A stretch of 64,000 bases of DNA. Origin: Legionella yabuuchiae (GTDB taxonomy: Bacteria; Pseudomonadota; Gammaproteobacteria; Legionellales; Legionellaceae). The stretch is taken from positions 59,963 through 123,962 of the forward strand of contig NZ_CAAAIW010000005.1 in the NCBI RefSeq assembly GCF_900640115.1. The letters run 5' to 3'. Shown here piece after piece: positions 39,317 through 49,508 of the stretch; the stretch's first letter is position 1; every line of letters begins with the position of its first letter. The position numbers and the translations under genes were made by a program. The notes below the pieces were generated by a model. That model did no database searches. It was not told the DNA's origin and saw nothing but the letters and a program-made list of their open reading frames with translations.

Positions 39317-40768
39317 GTGCAAAACGGACTCTCCAACCATCCTCCTTCCTTAAAAATATTTTTCGCCACTGAAATGTGGGAGCGATATGGATTTTATGTC
39401 GTGCATACCCTCTTGGTGCTATATCTGGTCATGCATTTCGAATGGGGAGATCATCGTACCTATCCTTTAATTGGTGCGTTTACTGCCTTAACCTATCTCT
39501 CTCCCGTGATTGGAGGTTGGATTGCCGATCGACTTTTGGGTCAAAAGTTAAGCATAATTATTGGGGCCGTCGTCCTTTTTTGTAGTTATCTTATGATGAC
39601 TTATTGGACCAACATAATTGGATTATTTTACTCCTTATCAGGAATCGCTGTAGGGACTGGTCTTCTCAAACCCAATATCTCTTCCTTGCTAGGGAATGAA
39701 TATCATGATGATTCTCCAAGACGAGAACGAGGATTTACGATTTTTTACTTGGGAATAACGACGGGAATCATACTAGGCACTACCCTACCCAGTTATATTC
39801 AATCCGAAAAAGGATGGCCAGCAGCGTTTTTCAGTGCAGCTGTAGGTATGATCTTTGCTATTATAATCTTCTCCTATGGCATAAAGCATTATGCTATTAA
39901 AGATTATTCTCCCTCTAAACATACCCTTAAAAAAGTATTTTCAGCATTGGTCATTATAGTAGCCCTGTATTTTGGATCGTTTTACATTTTACGCCACTCT
40001 GCCCTAGCTAAAATTCTATTTACCTGCATCGCTTTATTCTCAGTAGCCTATTTGCTTATAACTATTATGCAAGAAACAGGACAACAAGCGCGCCAAACGA
40101 TGGTTATTGGTCTATTATGTCTGATTTCAATGATGTTCTGGTCGTTTTATTTTCAGATGTTTTCTTCCATTATGGTATTTCTAAAACGCATTACCCAACC
40201 TTCATTATTTGGACTTCCATTTCCTCCTCCCTACTATGTCGCAGTACAAAGCGTTGGAATGATTGTCTTGGGATTGTTTCTCGGCAAAAATTCACAACAA
40301 ATTACGATTCATAAACGAACAATTCAAACTGGAAATAAATTTGTACTCGCAATGGTATGCATGACTGTTGCTTACCTATTTCTCATTGTAGCCTGTACCT
40401 TAGATAAAGGCTTTGGGCTACTAACTCCGCTCTACTTTATTCCTTCTTTTTTAATGATCGCGCTGGCCGAATTATTGCTGTCTCCCATTGGGCTCGCAGC
40501 CATGACGTTGCTTTCCAGCAACAAGAGAGTAAGCACCATGGTAGGAATATTCTTTGTCTCCTTAGGAATGGGTGGGTTTCTATCTGGTCGCATTGCAACC
40601 ATTGCTGCCATTCCGAAAGAAAAGCTCGACTTATTAACCATTGCCGAATTAAAAACAGAATACGCTGCTTCGTTTACTCACATGCTTTATCTTTTGATAG
40701 GAGCAACGTTAATTAGCATTCTTTTAAATTTCGTTATTCGATCTTTAATGACTCAAAAACAGGCATAG
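39317..40768 (+). CDS. POT-family proton-dependent oligopeptide transporter
   Basis: 483 residues with about 14 hydrophobic helices. The start is a GTG; it opens with FFATEMWERYGFYVVHTLLVLYL, the ExxER proton-coupling motif of the POT/PTR2 family. GGWIADRLLGQKLSIIIG and FTIFYLGITTGIILGT follow. It would import di- and tripeptides, in line with amino-acid catabolic genes in the window. A separate Legionella-like sub-branch is likely. It stands as a single gene. Confidence 0.9.
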   Translation: MQNGLSNHPPSLKIFFATEMWERYGFYVVHTLLVLYLVMHFEWGDHRTYPLIGAFTALTYLSPVIGGWIADRLLGQKLSIIIGAVVLFCSYLMMTYWTNIIGLFYSLSGIAVGTGLLKPNISSLLGNEYHDDSPRRERGFTIFYLGITTGIILGTTLPSYIQSEKGWPAAFFSAAVGMIFAIIIFSYGIKHYAIKDYSPSKHTLKKVFSALVIIVALYFGSFYILRHSALAKILFTCIALFSVAYLLITIMQETGQQARQTMVIGLLCLISMMFWSFYFQMFSSIMVFLKRITQPSLFGLPFPPPYYVAVQSVGMIVLGLFLGKNSQQITIHKRTIQTGNKFVLAMVCMTVAYLFLIVACTLDKGFGLLTPLYFIPSFLMIALAELLLSPIGLAAMTLLSSNKRVSTMVGIFFVSLGMGGFLSGRIATIAAIPKEKLDLLTIAELKTEYAASFTHMLYLLIGATLISILLNFVIRSLMTQKQA

Positions 40769-40857
40769 CTCTACCAGGGTTCTTTGTCTATCGATTCAAA
40801 TCCTGTTATACTCCGCGCCGGTCTATACTTCTAATAACAGGATAACTAATTCACCTT

Positions 40858-41184
40858 ATGGCCAATTATAACGCACCTCTGGATCAACTGCTCACTGCCT
40901 TGGAAGACATGCAAGCTTCCGATATCACAGTTCTTGATGTTCGAAACCAAACCACAATCACGGATTATATGGTGATATGCACTGGCCGATCATCTCGCCA
41001 CGTAAAGTCTATTGCTGAACAAACCGTTGAAACAATGAAATCTGTAGCACATCCTCCTATCAGCAGTACTGGCCTTGAACTTGGAGAGTGGGCATTAATT
41101 GATTTTGGGGACTTCATCTTGCATGTAATGCAACCAGATAGCCGGGCGTTTTACAATTTAGAAGGTCTTTGGCAAAGCTCCTAA
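40858..41184 (+). CDS. rsfS: Ribosomal silencing factor RsfS
   Basis: 108 residues. Binds L14 and blocks subunit joining under starvation. [33 protein letters not shown] and [14 protein letters not shown] are the family signature. The stop overlaps the rlmH start (TAATG). It starts the rsfS-rlmH-mrdA-rodA series. Confidence 0.95.
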   Translation: MANYNAPLDQLLTALEDMQASDITVLDVRNQTTITDYMVICTGRSSRHVKSIAEQTVETMKSVAHPPISSTGLELGEWALIDFGDFILHVMQPDSRAFYNLEGLWQSS

Positions 41185-41654
41185 TGCTTAAAATTACGCT
41201 CATCACTATTGGTAGTAAGATGCCCCGCTGGGTCGATGAGGCTGTAAATGAATTTTCAAAGCGACTTCAGGATGGGGTTACCCTTTCCTTAATTGAACTT
41301 CCTTTACAGAAACGAGGAAAATCAGCTGATTTGCCTCGTATTCTTGAAAAAGAAAAACTAGCCATTGAAGCGGCCATCCCAACTAGTGCTCGATTAATTG
41401 CATTAGATATCCAAGGTGAACTATTCACGAGCGAACAACTTGCTAAAAAAATTGAGCAATTACAGCATATCAACAGCCATCTATGCTTTTTAATCGGAGG
41501 ACCAGAGGGATTACCAAACGAATTAATTGCAAAAAGTGCAGAACGTTGGTCCTTGTCCAGACTTACTCTTCCCCACACTTTGGCTCGGATTGTCTTTTTA
41601 GAAGCAATTTATCGAGCCTGGTCTATATTACAGAACCATCCTTATCATAAGTAA
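41184..41654 (+). CDS. rlmH: 23S rRNA pseudouridine1915 N3-methyltransferase
   Basis: 156 residues from the ATG that overlaps the rsfS stop. A SPOUT methylase with the knot motif [11 protein letters not shown] and C-terminal [24 protein letters not shown]. It acts on assembled 70S ribosomes. Confidence 0.95.
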   Translation: MLKITLITIGSKMPRWVDEAVNEFSKRLQDGVTLSLIELPLQKRGKSADLPRILEKEKLAIEAAIPTSARLIALDIQGELFTSEQLAKKIEQLQHINSHLCFLIGGPEGLPNELIAKSAERWSLSRLTLPHTLARIVFLEAIYRAWSILQNHPYHK

Positions 41655-41772
41655 CTATTTTTCTAAGCGCTTTAAGAGCTTATACGTAAAGAGCAACACA
41701 ATCGATCAAAATTTCCTAGACCCCTTAGACTCACTTAAACAAGCTTTGTACGGTACAATTTTTCATAGATTC

Positions 41773-41801
41773 GTCTTTGCGAACGCTAGCAAAGCAATTG
41801 T
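41773..41801. repeat. Solo half-copy of the family 3 inner repeat
   Basis: CGTCTTTGCGAACGCTAGCA followed by AAGCAATTG matches, with a few changes, the inner arm of the repeat at 34722-34751. No partner arm follows. The remaining 41655-41918 gap shows only AT-rich DNA, probably with the mrdA promoter. Confidence 0.55.
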
Positions 41802-41918
41802 AAGTTTAAAAAGTAATTGATCTGGGCAGTTCTTGCTTTTTAGGTTAATATAGTAGCCAAAAGCAACAGGTTAACCAAAATTTCATAAGCCGTTTTCTTA
41901 AATATTTTTCTAGGTAAT

Positions 41919-43751
41919 ATGGATTTACATTCCGTTAAAAACGATCGCCAAGAATCTCAAATACATCGCTTTCGGCTTAGTCTGTTAGTCGCTATTCTTA
42001 TTGTTTTATCCTGCGTTCTAATTTTACGCCTAGCCTATTTACAGCTTTCAGAATACAAACGTTATGCAACCCTCTCTCTAAAAAATCAGATGAGTATTCT
42101 CCCCATCGCCCCTCCTCGTGGAATCATATTAGATCGAAATGGAGTCATATTGGCGGATAATATACCTGTATATGTTCTAGAAATTGTTCCTGAACGCGTC
42201 AAACACCTTGATTTAACGCTCTCTAAATTACAAGAACTCATTCCGTCGATTACCGAAGAAGATATCGAACACTTCAAACGCGCCCGCAGCCAAAATCGTT
42301 CGTTTACACCAATTCCTCTTAAATTAAAATTATCCCCAGAAGATGTAGCTATTTTTGCGAGCAATCAATTCCAGTTTTCTGGAGTAAGCATTAAAGCCCG
42401 ATTGATGCGGTATTATCCTTTGGGAGAAATTACCGCACATATAGTGGGTTATGTGGGCAGGATCAATGAAAAAGAGTTACAGCAAGTTGACTTCACCAAT
42501 TACCGTGCCACCAATTTTATTGGGAAAACAGGAATTGAGCGGTTTTATGAAAACACGTTGCATGGTCAAGTAGGGTATCAACAAGTAGAAACTGATGTCA
42601 GTGGACGGACTTTGCGCGTTCTAAGCAAACAAACTCCTATTTCAGGCGAGAAAATGTATCTCACCCTAGATGTAAAGCTGCAAGAAGCAGCCTATAACGC
42701 ATTAATAGGCAAACGTGGAGCAGTCGTTGCCATGAGCACCCAAAATGGGGACATCTTAGCAATGGTGAGCTCCCCTAGCTTTGATCCTAATCTGTTTGTC
42801 AATGGAATTAGTAAAACCAATTATCAGAAATTAGCGAATGCCCCAGATAAGCCCCTATATAATCGTGCTGTACGTGGGCTTTATCCTCCTGCCTCAACCG
42901 TAAAGCCTTTTTTAGCGTTAGCAGGACTTGATAAAGGCATCATAACGCCCGGTACTAAAATTTTTGATCCCGGATGGTACCGCCTTCCTGGTGTCAGTCA
43001 TAAATATCGTGATTGGAAGCGTGTAGGGCATGGCATCATCAGCTTGAAAAAAGCGATCATGGTTTCTTGTGATACCTATTTTTATCAACTAGGAAATAAA
43101 TTAGGAATTTCTGCAATTGAAGATATTCTCATGCAATTTGGCTTCGGCCAGTCAACGCATATTGATTTATTGGAAGAATTACCAGGAATTGTTCCAGGTC
43201 CAGGCTGGAAAAAACGAAGCCGCGGGGTAGTCTGGTATCCTGGAGATACTATCATTACCTCCATTGGACAAGGTTTCATGTTGGCGACTCCGCTGCAATT
43301 AGCTAATGCAACCGCGGCTATGAGCTCAAAGGGTCGGAAATTTCGACCCCATTTATTGAGTAAAACTGTGCAAGATCAAGGCCATGAGCATTCCTACAAG
43401 CCTCTTGAGGAATACCCCATTCAATTAAAAGACAATAGTTATTGGGCCATTATCGCTGAAGCAATGCAAAGCGTGGTTGCTCCAGGTGGTACTGGTCACC
43501 GATTCGGACATCATGCTCCCTATACTGTGGCCGCGAAAACAGGTACCGCTCAAGTCTTTAGTGGTAATCAATATGAGAAAAAGCGCTACCATGAAATTCC
43601 CGAGGCACTCCGAGACCATTCCTTATTTATTGCATTTGCCCCAGTAGAAAAACCAGAAATTGCTATTGCGGTTTTGGTTGAAAATGATTTTGTCGCGTCA
43701 GTAGTTGCTCGTAAAGTGTTAGATGCTTATTTTGGGACTGAATCATCATGA
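41919..43751 (+). CDS. mrdA: Penicillin-binding protein 2 (elongation transpeptidase)
   Basis: 610 residues. Monofunctional class B PBP of the elongasome. Membrane anchor at about 20-44, PBP dimer/pedestal domain, then a transpeptidase with catalytic Ser326/Lys329 (PASTVKPF), the SxD motif in VSCDTYFYQLG typical of PBP2, and KTGTAQ. The stop overlaps rodA by four bases, so polymerase and cross-linker are made together. Confidence 0.96.
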   Translation: MDLHSVKNDRQESQIHRFRLSLLVAILIVLSCVLILRLAYLQLSEYKRYATLSLKNQMSILPIAPPRGIILDRNGVILADNIPVYVLEIVPERVKHLDLTLSKLQELIPSITEEDIEHFKRARSQNRSFTPIPLKLKLSPEDVAIFASNQFQFSGVSIKARLMRYYPLGEITAHIVGYVGRINEKELQQVDFTNYRATNFIGKTGIERFYENTLHGQVGYQQVETDVSGRTLRVLSKQTPISGEKMYLTLDVKLQEAAYNALIGKRGAVVAMSTQNGDILAMVSSPSFDPNLFVNGISKTNYQKLANAPDKPLYNRAVRGLYPPASTVKPFLALAGLDKGIITPGTKIFDPGWYRLPGVSHKYRDWKRVGHGIISLKKAIMVSCDTYFYQLGNKLGISAIEDILMQFGFGQSTHIDLLEELPGIVPGPGWKKRSRGVVWYPGDTIITSIGQGFMLATPLQLANATAAMSSKGRKFRPHLLSKTVQDQGHEHSYKPLEEYPIQLKDNSYWAIIAEAMQSVVAPGGTGHRFGHHAPYTVAAKTGTAQVFSGNQYEKKRYHEIPEALRDHSLFIAFAPVEKPEIAIAVLVENDFVASVVARKVLDAYFGTESS

Positions 43752-44863
43752 AAATAAATACTGCAAGGCCTGTTTATCGATTTACCCCGAAGGCATTACA
43801 TGTGGATTGGCCACTAATGGGGTTAATTTTTTTACTGGTTCTGCTTGGGTTAATCATTTTATATAGTGCATCAAACGAAAATATAAGTATGCTTATTCGA
43901 CAGTCATTAAGACTCGTTGTAGCGTTTGGGATTATGATGGTCTTTGCATTCATCCCGCCCCATAAGTACAAATTATGGACGCCCTGGATCTATGGACTTG
44001 GTCTAACCTTATTGATTGCTGTTATCGCCATGGGTAAAATTGGTAAAGGCGCCCAGCGATGGCTTGACCTTGGCCTGTTTCGCTTCCAACCCTCTGAAGT
44101 TATGAAACTGGCGGTTCCTATGATGACCGCCTGGTATTTTGATAGGAACTCATATCCCGTTAATCTTAAAATGCTTTGTTACTCCGCCTTGATTATTTTT
44201 ATCCCCGCCCTACTCATTGCTAAACAACCAGACTTAGGTACTGCGATCATGGTAATCTTTTCAGGATTATCCGTGGTGTTCTTGGCTGGCATTCCGATGC
44301 GCATTATCTTATTTTTTGCGGCAATCATTGGAAGCGCTGCTCCCTTTTTTTGGCATATCCTGCATGATTATCAGAAACAAAGAATCATTACTTTTCTAAA
44401 TCCAGAAAATGATCCATTGGGGGCTGGTTATCATATTATTCAATCAAAAATTGCTATTGGTTCAGGGGGCGCTATTGGGAAAGGTTGGCTAGAAGGTAGT
44501 CAATCTCATTTAAATTTCTTACCGGAACATGCTACTGATTTTATTTTTGCGGTGTCTGGCGAGGAATTTGGATTTGTAGGGAGTGTTATCATTATTTTAT
44601 TAATTATTATGATTTCTCTAAGAGGCTTGCATATTGCAAAACAAGCCCAAACGACATTCACTCGTTTACTTGCCGCCAGTCTTTCCATTACTTTTTTTCT
44701 TTCTGCATTTGTAAATATTGGTATGGTTATGGGCTTAATTCCAGTCGTTGGAGTACCACTACCTTTGGTCAGTTATGGAGGTACCGCCATGGTCACATTT
44801 CTAGCAGGTTTTGGAATTTTGATGTCCATAGGCACTCATCGCATTTTATTTAATGCTTTGTAA
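43748..44863 (+). CDS. rodA: Rod-shape peptidoglycan glycosyltransferase RodA
   Basis: 371 residues, ten hydrophobic helices, SEDS family. WLDLGLFRFQPSEVMKLA, KQPDLGTAI, the large loop GWLEGSQSHLNFLPEHATDFIFAVSGEEFG and PLVSYGG are diagnostic. It works with PBP2 in side-wall growth. Downstream lies IS debris. Confidence 0.96.
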   Translation: MKINTARPVYRFTPKALHVDWPLMGLIFLLVLLGLIILYSASNENISMLIRQSLRLVVAFGIMMVFAFIPPHKYKLWTPWIYGLGLTLLIAVIAMGKIGKGAQRWLDLGLFRFQPSEVMKLAVPMMTAWYFDRNSYPVNLKMLCYSALIIFIPALLIAKQPDLGTAIMVIFSGLSVVFLAGIPMRIILFFAAIIGSAAPFFWHILHDYQKQRIITFLNPENDPLGAGYHIIQSKIAIGSGGAIGKGWLEGSQSHLNFLPEHATDFIFAVSGEEFGFVGSVIIILLIIMISLRGLHIAKQAQTTFTRLLAASLSITFFLSAFVNIGMVMGLIPVVGVPLPLVSYGGTAMVTFLAGFGILMSIGTHRILFNAL

Positions 44864-45003
44864 TCGATGACCATCTGGTGTAAGTAACCTCTTAGGAAAC
44901 GTCCCTAAAGTTTTTTGCAATCTTCTCACTCTTAATCTGAGCATAGATGTTTCAGTTTTACTTCGATCTGCCCCCTCTCCCGCGCTAAGAGTTTGAGTCG
45001 TGG

Positions 45004-45046
45004 GTCCGACCCGGTCATATTTGTTACCGATGTGACCGGGTCGGAC
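45004..45046. repeat. Perfect 14-bp inverted repeat at the edge of an IS5 relic
   Basis: GTCCGACCCGGTCA and TGACCGGGTCGGAC flank a 15-base spacer. It directly precedes transposase-coding sequence and is more GC-rich than its surroundings. It may be an insertion end or target-derived structure. Confidence 0.6.
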
Positions 45047-45310
45047 CTGCTTCGTACTGGTGCTGCATGGCGAGATTTGCCAAGAGACTATCGTCACTGG
45101 AACAGTGTTTATAATCGTTATAACAACTGGTCGAAAAAGGGTGATATTGGCGGAATTAAAAAAAAAGATGGCGATCACGAATGGCACATGCTTGATGGCT
45201 CTATTATAAAAGTACATCAAGATGCGATGAGAAGCGGTTACGACAAAGCCTCGGAAGCAATCGGTTCTAGCGTTGGCGGTCTTAGCACCAAAATTCATGC
45301 TGTTGTCCAT
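45045..45310 (+). pseudogene. IS5-family transposase fragment (plus strand)
   Basis: The frame reads LLRTGAAWRDLPRDYRHWNSVYNRYNNWSKKG, then MLDGSIIKVHQDAM and GGLSTKIHAVV. This is the N-terminal-to-middle part of an IS5-family DDE transposase, with the first Asp probably in LDGS. Both ends are lost: it begins within a palindrome and runs into an oppositely oriented fragment near 45305. It cannot encode an active enzyme. Confidence 0.75.
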
Positions 45311-45480
45311 GGGCAAAGAGACTCTGGTATATCTCTCCAAGGTGCTCCTGTTCTTAACTTCCAAATAATTGCTTCCATGATGTTACGGTCATTTTTCCAG
45401 CAGTGACATCCAAATAACTTCATAGTTCGTTGAATCTGTTCCCAAATTTCATCCGTTAAAACACATCGAGCCACTTTAAA
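45300..45480 (-). pseudogene. IS5-family transposase N-terminal fragment (minus strand)
   Basis: On the minus strand the sequence reads LTDEIWEQIQRTMKLFG, then NDRNIMEAIIWKLRTGAPWRDIPESLCPW, the beginning of an IS5-type transposase. It shares the RTGAPWRD segment with the plus-strand fragment, so it comes from a second element rather than an inversion of the first. It stops where the other fragment begins. Confidence 0.7.
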
Positions 45481-45674
45481 ATCATCCCTATAAATCCAGT
45501 AATTTTACATGAGATGGGGAAAAGTTCATTTCAATGATTTGAATGGCGAGCGAAATCAGGTCTTTAAGGTCATTAAAAAATCATATTGGTTGGATTAATG
45601 GGTTCATGTGGTGAAAAAGTGGGCTTCAATTGAGGACACGTCCTAGTCAATGATGAAGAATATATTCCACCTCA

Positions 45675-45696
45675 AGCTGTGCTTTAAAGCACAGCT
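45675..45696 (-). terminator. Perfect palindrome after the small membrane protein gene
   Basis: AGCTGTGCTTTAAAGCACAG plus CT forms a 22-base perfect palindrome 17 bases past the stop of the gene at 45713. There is no U-tract, so a terminator role is only plausible. Confidence 0.4.
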
Positions 45697-45712
45697 CGAG
45701 GGAAGTTTGGGG

Positions 45713-45946
45713 TTATTCGTTATTTTTTTTTATATCTTGCTTCAAAGGTAACGCTTTCTCTACTTTAGGAAGCTCAACATGGGCTTTAACTTCTGGAGCG
45801 CTAGCATCACGAATAATTTTATCAGAAGCTCTATCGCCTGTGAAAAATAGTAAATACACCAGCAATAGAACAATGATTGCTATCACTACCCTTAACGCCT
45901 TGGTCTTAGTACTTGTTTTCTTTGTTTCAAGTTCTACTTTGGCCAT
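45713..45946 (-). CDS. Small single-helix membrane protein coupled to dps
   Basis: 77 residues, family unknown. A basic N-terminus (about 9-18) precedes one membrane helix (RVVIAIIVLLLVYLLFF, about 19-36), then a polar tail rich in Lys/Glu, probably periplasmic. The ATG overlaps the dps stop by one base (TAATG), so it is translated with dps. This suggests a joint stress response, but its role is unknown. Confidence 0.75.
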   Translation of the reverse strand: MAKVELETKKTSTKTKALRVVIAIIVLLLVYLLFFTGDRASDKIIRDASAPEVKAHVELPKVEKALPLKQDIKKNNE

Positions 45947-46386
45947 TATGCATTCTCTCTCGATGCCCCTAACATCCAGCGATACTTTTCATGCGCTTCA
46001 ATACGATTCGACAGTAAATTAACCGTTCCCTCATCATTATCACTCTGCGCCATATCCATTGCCTTATACAAGTCTTTTACCAATTGGCCATGATCATTGG
46101 CTAATTCAGTCACCATCTCATTTGCTGTGGAGTTTGAATCACCATCTTTTAACGTTTTTAATTGCTCGTATTGACCAAACGTAGCTGGCGCGTTGTGACC
46201 TTTAATTAGGATTCGTTCAGCCACCTCATCCACAGCTTCGGCTAACTCACGATATTGCACTTCAAAAAGCTCATGCAAAGATTTAAATTGAGGCCCTTTT
46301 ACATGCCAGTGGTAGTTTTGAGTTTTCAAATATAAAGCATAAGTATCAGCAAGAAGAATAGATAATTTCTTAACCAGATCACTCAT
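45946..46386 (-). CDS. dps: Dps-family ferritin-like protein
   Basis: 146 residues from the ATG with AGGAG upstream. The ferroxidase ligands of the Dps dodecamer are visible: NYHWHVKGPQFKSLHELFEVQYRELAEAVDEVAERI. It would store iron and protect DNA against peroxide. The short N-terminus lacks the basic DNA-binding tail of E. coli Dps. An inverted repeat upstream could be an operator. Confidence 0.92.
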   Translation of the reverse strand: MSDLVKKLSILLADTYALYLKTQNYHWHVKGPQFKSLHELFEVQYRELAEAVDEVAERILIKGHNAPATFGQYEQLKTLKDGDSNSTANEMVTELANDHGQLVKDLYKAMDMAQSDNDEGTVNLLSNRIEAHEKYRWMLGASRENA

Positions 46387-46462
46387 AACCAACTCCTGTA
46401 ATAGTTAACCCTGTAAAAAAAATGCCTTAAAGCATCCTTCAGGATATTTTTGAAAAATAACA

Positions 46463-46486
46463 ATCAACTTTTACAGGATAGTTGAT
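46463..46486. promoter_or_regulatory. Inverted repeat upstream of dps
   Basis: ATCAACT and AGTTGAT are separated by ten bases, about 80 bases before the dps start. Size and place would suit a dimeric regulator. It has no recognisable OxyR or Fur match, so this is speculative. Confidence 0.3.
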
Positions 46487-46568
46487 ATTATTCAAAAATA
46501 GCAAGCCCGCATTGATCACTTAACGGCGATAGCGACGTTTAAGAGCGAAGTTTTTAAGCTTGGTGCGT

Positions 46569-47017
46569 TCAGGGAAATTTTAGGCGTGGTTCAGTAACAT
46601 AAAAAACTAAGAAACTAATAAGTTGTAAACTGAGTCTTAGTATATGAATGTGTTCGAATTCGTACTCTATAAATATTTCATCTAATAAAATAAAACATGC
46701 AGTCATTGCAAAGCTGAGCATAAACGCTGTGGAAATATTTTTAGAACTAAACGACCAAATGGATCTCCAAAACGCATACGCAATCAAAACTGACCATGCA
46801 ATTAATAAAAAAAAACCGTAAGGGATAAAAATTCATATTGAAGGTGATAAACCGATAAGGTTTTTACTACCAATGAATAATTTTTTGAAGAGAAACTAAA
46901 GTTTGGAGATACGATCCCAAAGCGCTGCAAAAAGTTTGTAAAATCAGACAAGGAAACTAATGAAAACCAAAATGCCCAAAATAAGATAATTCCATTTGAT
47001 ATTACTTTATTTTTCAT
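46569..47017 (-). pseudogene. Four-helix membrane protein gene split by a frameshift
   Basis: The first part starts at an ATG (47017) with AAGGAG upstream and runs to FLSLTVFFY, stop at 46802. A run of nine A (T on the coding strand) lies at 46807-46815. One extra base there would continue as VFFLLIAWSVLIAYAFWRSIWSF into the second frame, which runs to 46569. The joined product of about 150 residues would have four hydrophobic helices, a sensible small membrane protein. The second part alone lacks a good start. Family unknown. It is a recent pseudogene, a slippage-controlled gene or a sequencing error. Confidence 0.7.
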
Positions 47018-47238
47018 TGTGGGCTCCTTTCCATACAATCGCAGGATAAGCGTTTGCTTAACTTATCGTGCCCTATTTAAGCAATAGGTTCAAGATAATT
47101 TCTTTCACTTTGTGATGCCATATCATGATATGGCTTAACTTGCTTGAAACGAGCTTGCTACAGGATTGCTACGGACTTTCACTGTTTTTTCTAAGATAAA
47201 AGGAGCGTGGTTTATAAAAAAGGAACGCGCTTTAGGGC

Positions 47239-47276
47239 AAAAAAAAGCCTGCCTATGGTTTCATAAGCAGGCTTTT
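47239..47276 (-). terminator. Rho-independent terminator of groESL
   Basis: On the minus strand AAAAGCCTGC, a 14-base loop, GCAGGCTTTT and a further run of T lie 20 bases past the groEL stop. A classic intrinsic terminator. Confidence 0.88.
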
Positions 47277-47295
47277 AGGAAGTGGAAGCGGTGGC

Positions 47296-48948
<1,653 letters not shown>

Positions 48949-48961
48949 TTAATAAATAAAA

Positions 48962-49252
48962 TTACTTCTCAACAACACCCATGATGTCATCTTCACGCAT
49001 CACGACTAGTTCTTGACCGTCAATTTTGACTTCGGTGCCAGAATATTTGCCAAATAAAACAACATCGCCAGCTTTGACCGCTAAGGCACGCACATCGCCA
49101 TTTTCCAGCACTTTACCGGCGCCAATAGCAACGACTTCACCTTGCATTGGTTTTTCTTTCGCGCTATCGGGAATTACAATTCCACCGGCTGTTTTTAGCT
49201 CTTCTTCTAGACGTCTAACAACAACACGATCGTGTAATGGACGAATCTTCAT
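48962..49252 (-). CDS. groS: Co-chaperonin GroES
   Basis: 96 residues from the ATG at 49252 ([18 protein letters not shown]); upstream codons in the frame are 5' leader. The mobile loop [16 protein letters not shown] is present. Preceded by a purine-rich AGGAGAT site and a sigma-32-like promoter. Confidence 0.97.
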   Translation of the reverse strand: MKIRPLHDRVVVRRLEEELKTAGGIVIPDSAKEKPMQGEVVAIGAGKVLENGDVRALAVKAGDVVLFGKYSGTEVKIDGQELVVMREDDIMGVVEK

Positions 49253-49342
49253 ACTTGTATCTCCTGGTTGGTTAACACGTTCAGAGTATTCTCTGACATT
49301 CCTGCGATGAATAGGGAGTCCATATTCATCGCTGATGACAGG

Positions 49343-49371
49343 CATATGGGGGCAATAACGTTTCTTTCAAG
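49343..49371 (-). promoter_or_regulatory. Sigma-32 heat-shock promoter of groESL
   Basis: On the minus strand, CTTGAAA, 13 bases, CCCCATAT: an excellent match to the sigma-32 consensus, about 90 bases before groES. No CIRCE operator is visible, so control is by sigma-32 rather than HrcA. Confidence 0.88.
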
Positions 49372-49508
49372 GGTAGAATGAAAAAAATTTAAAAAATTTT
49401 TAAGGTTTAACATCAACTATAGTTTGCGTCTGACCCCTGATCTTGGTTTGTTGCTGGGTTGGTTTTAGATTACAATGGTCAATAAATAGTAAGTTTTTTG
49501 GGTTAAGA

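Noticed and set aside
44846..45364. 172-codon open frame on the minus strand across the rodA end and IS debris
   Set aside because: Antisense to recognisable transposase sequence and to the end of rodA; no family features or ribosome site.
49443..49508. 22-codon N-terminal extension of dsbD
   Set aside because: Would bury the signal peptide that begins at the ATG at 49509.
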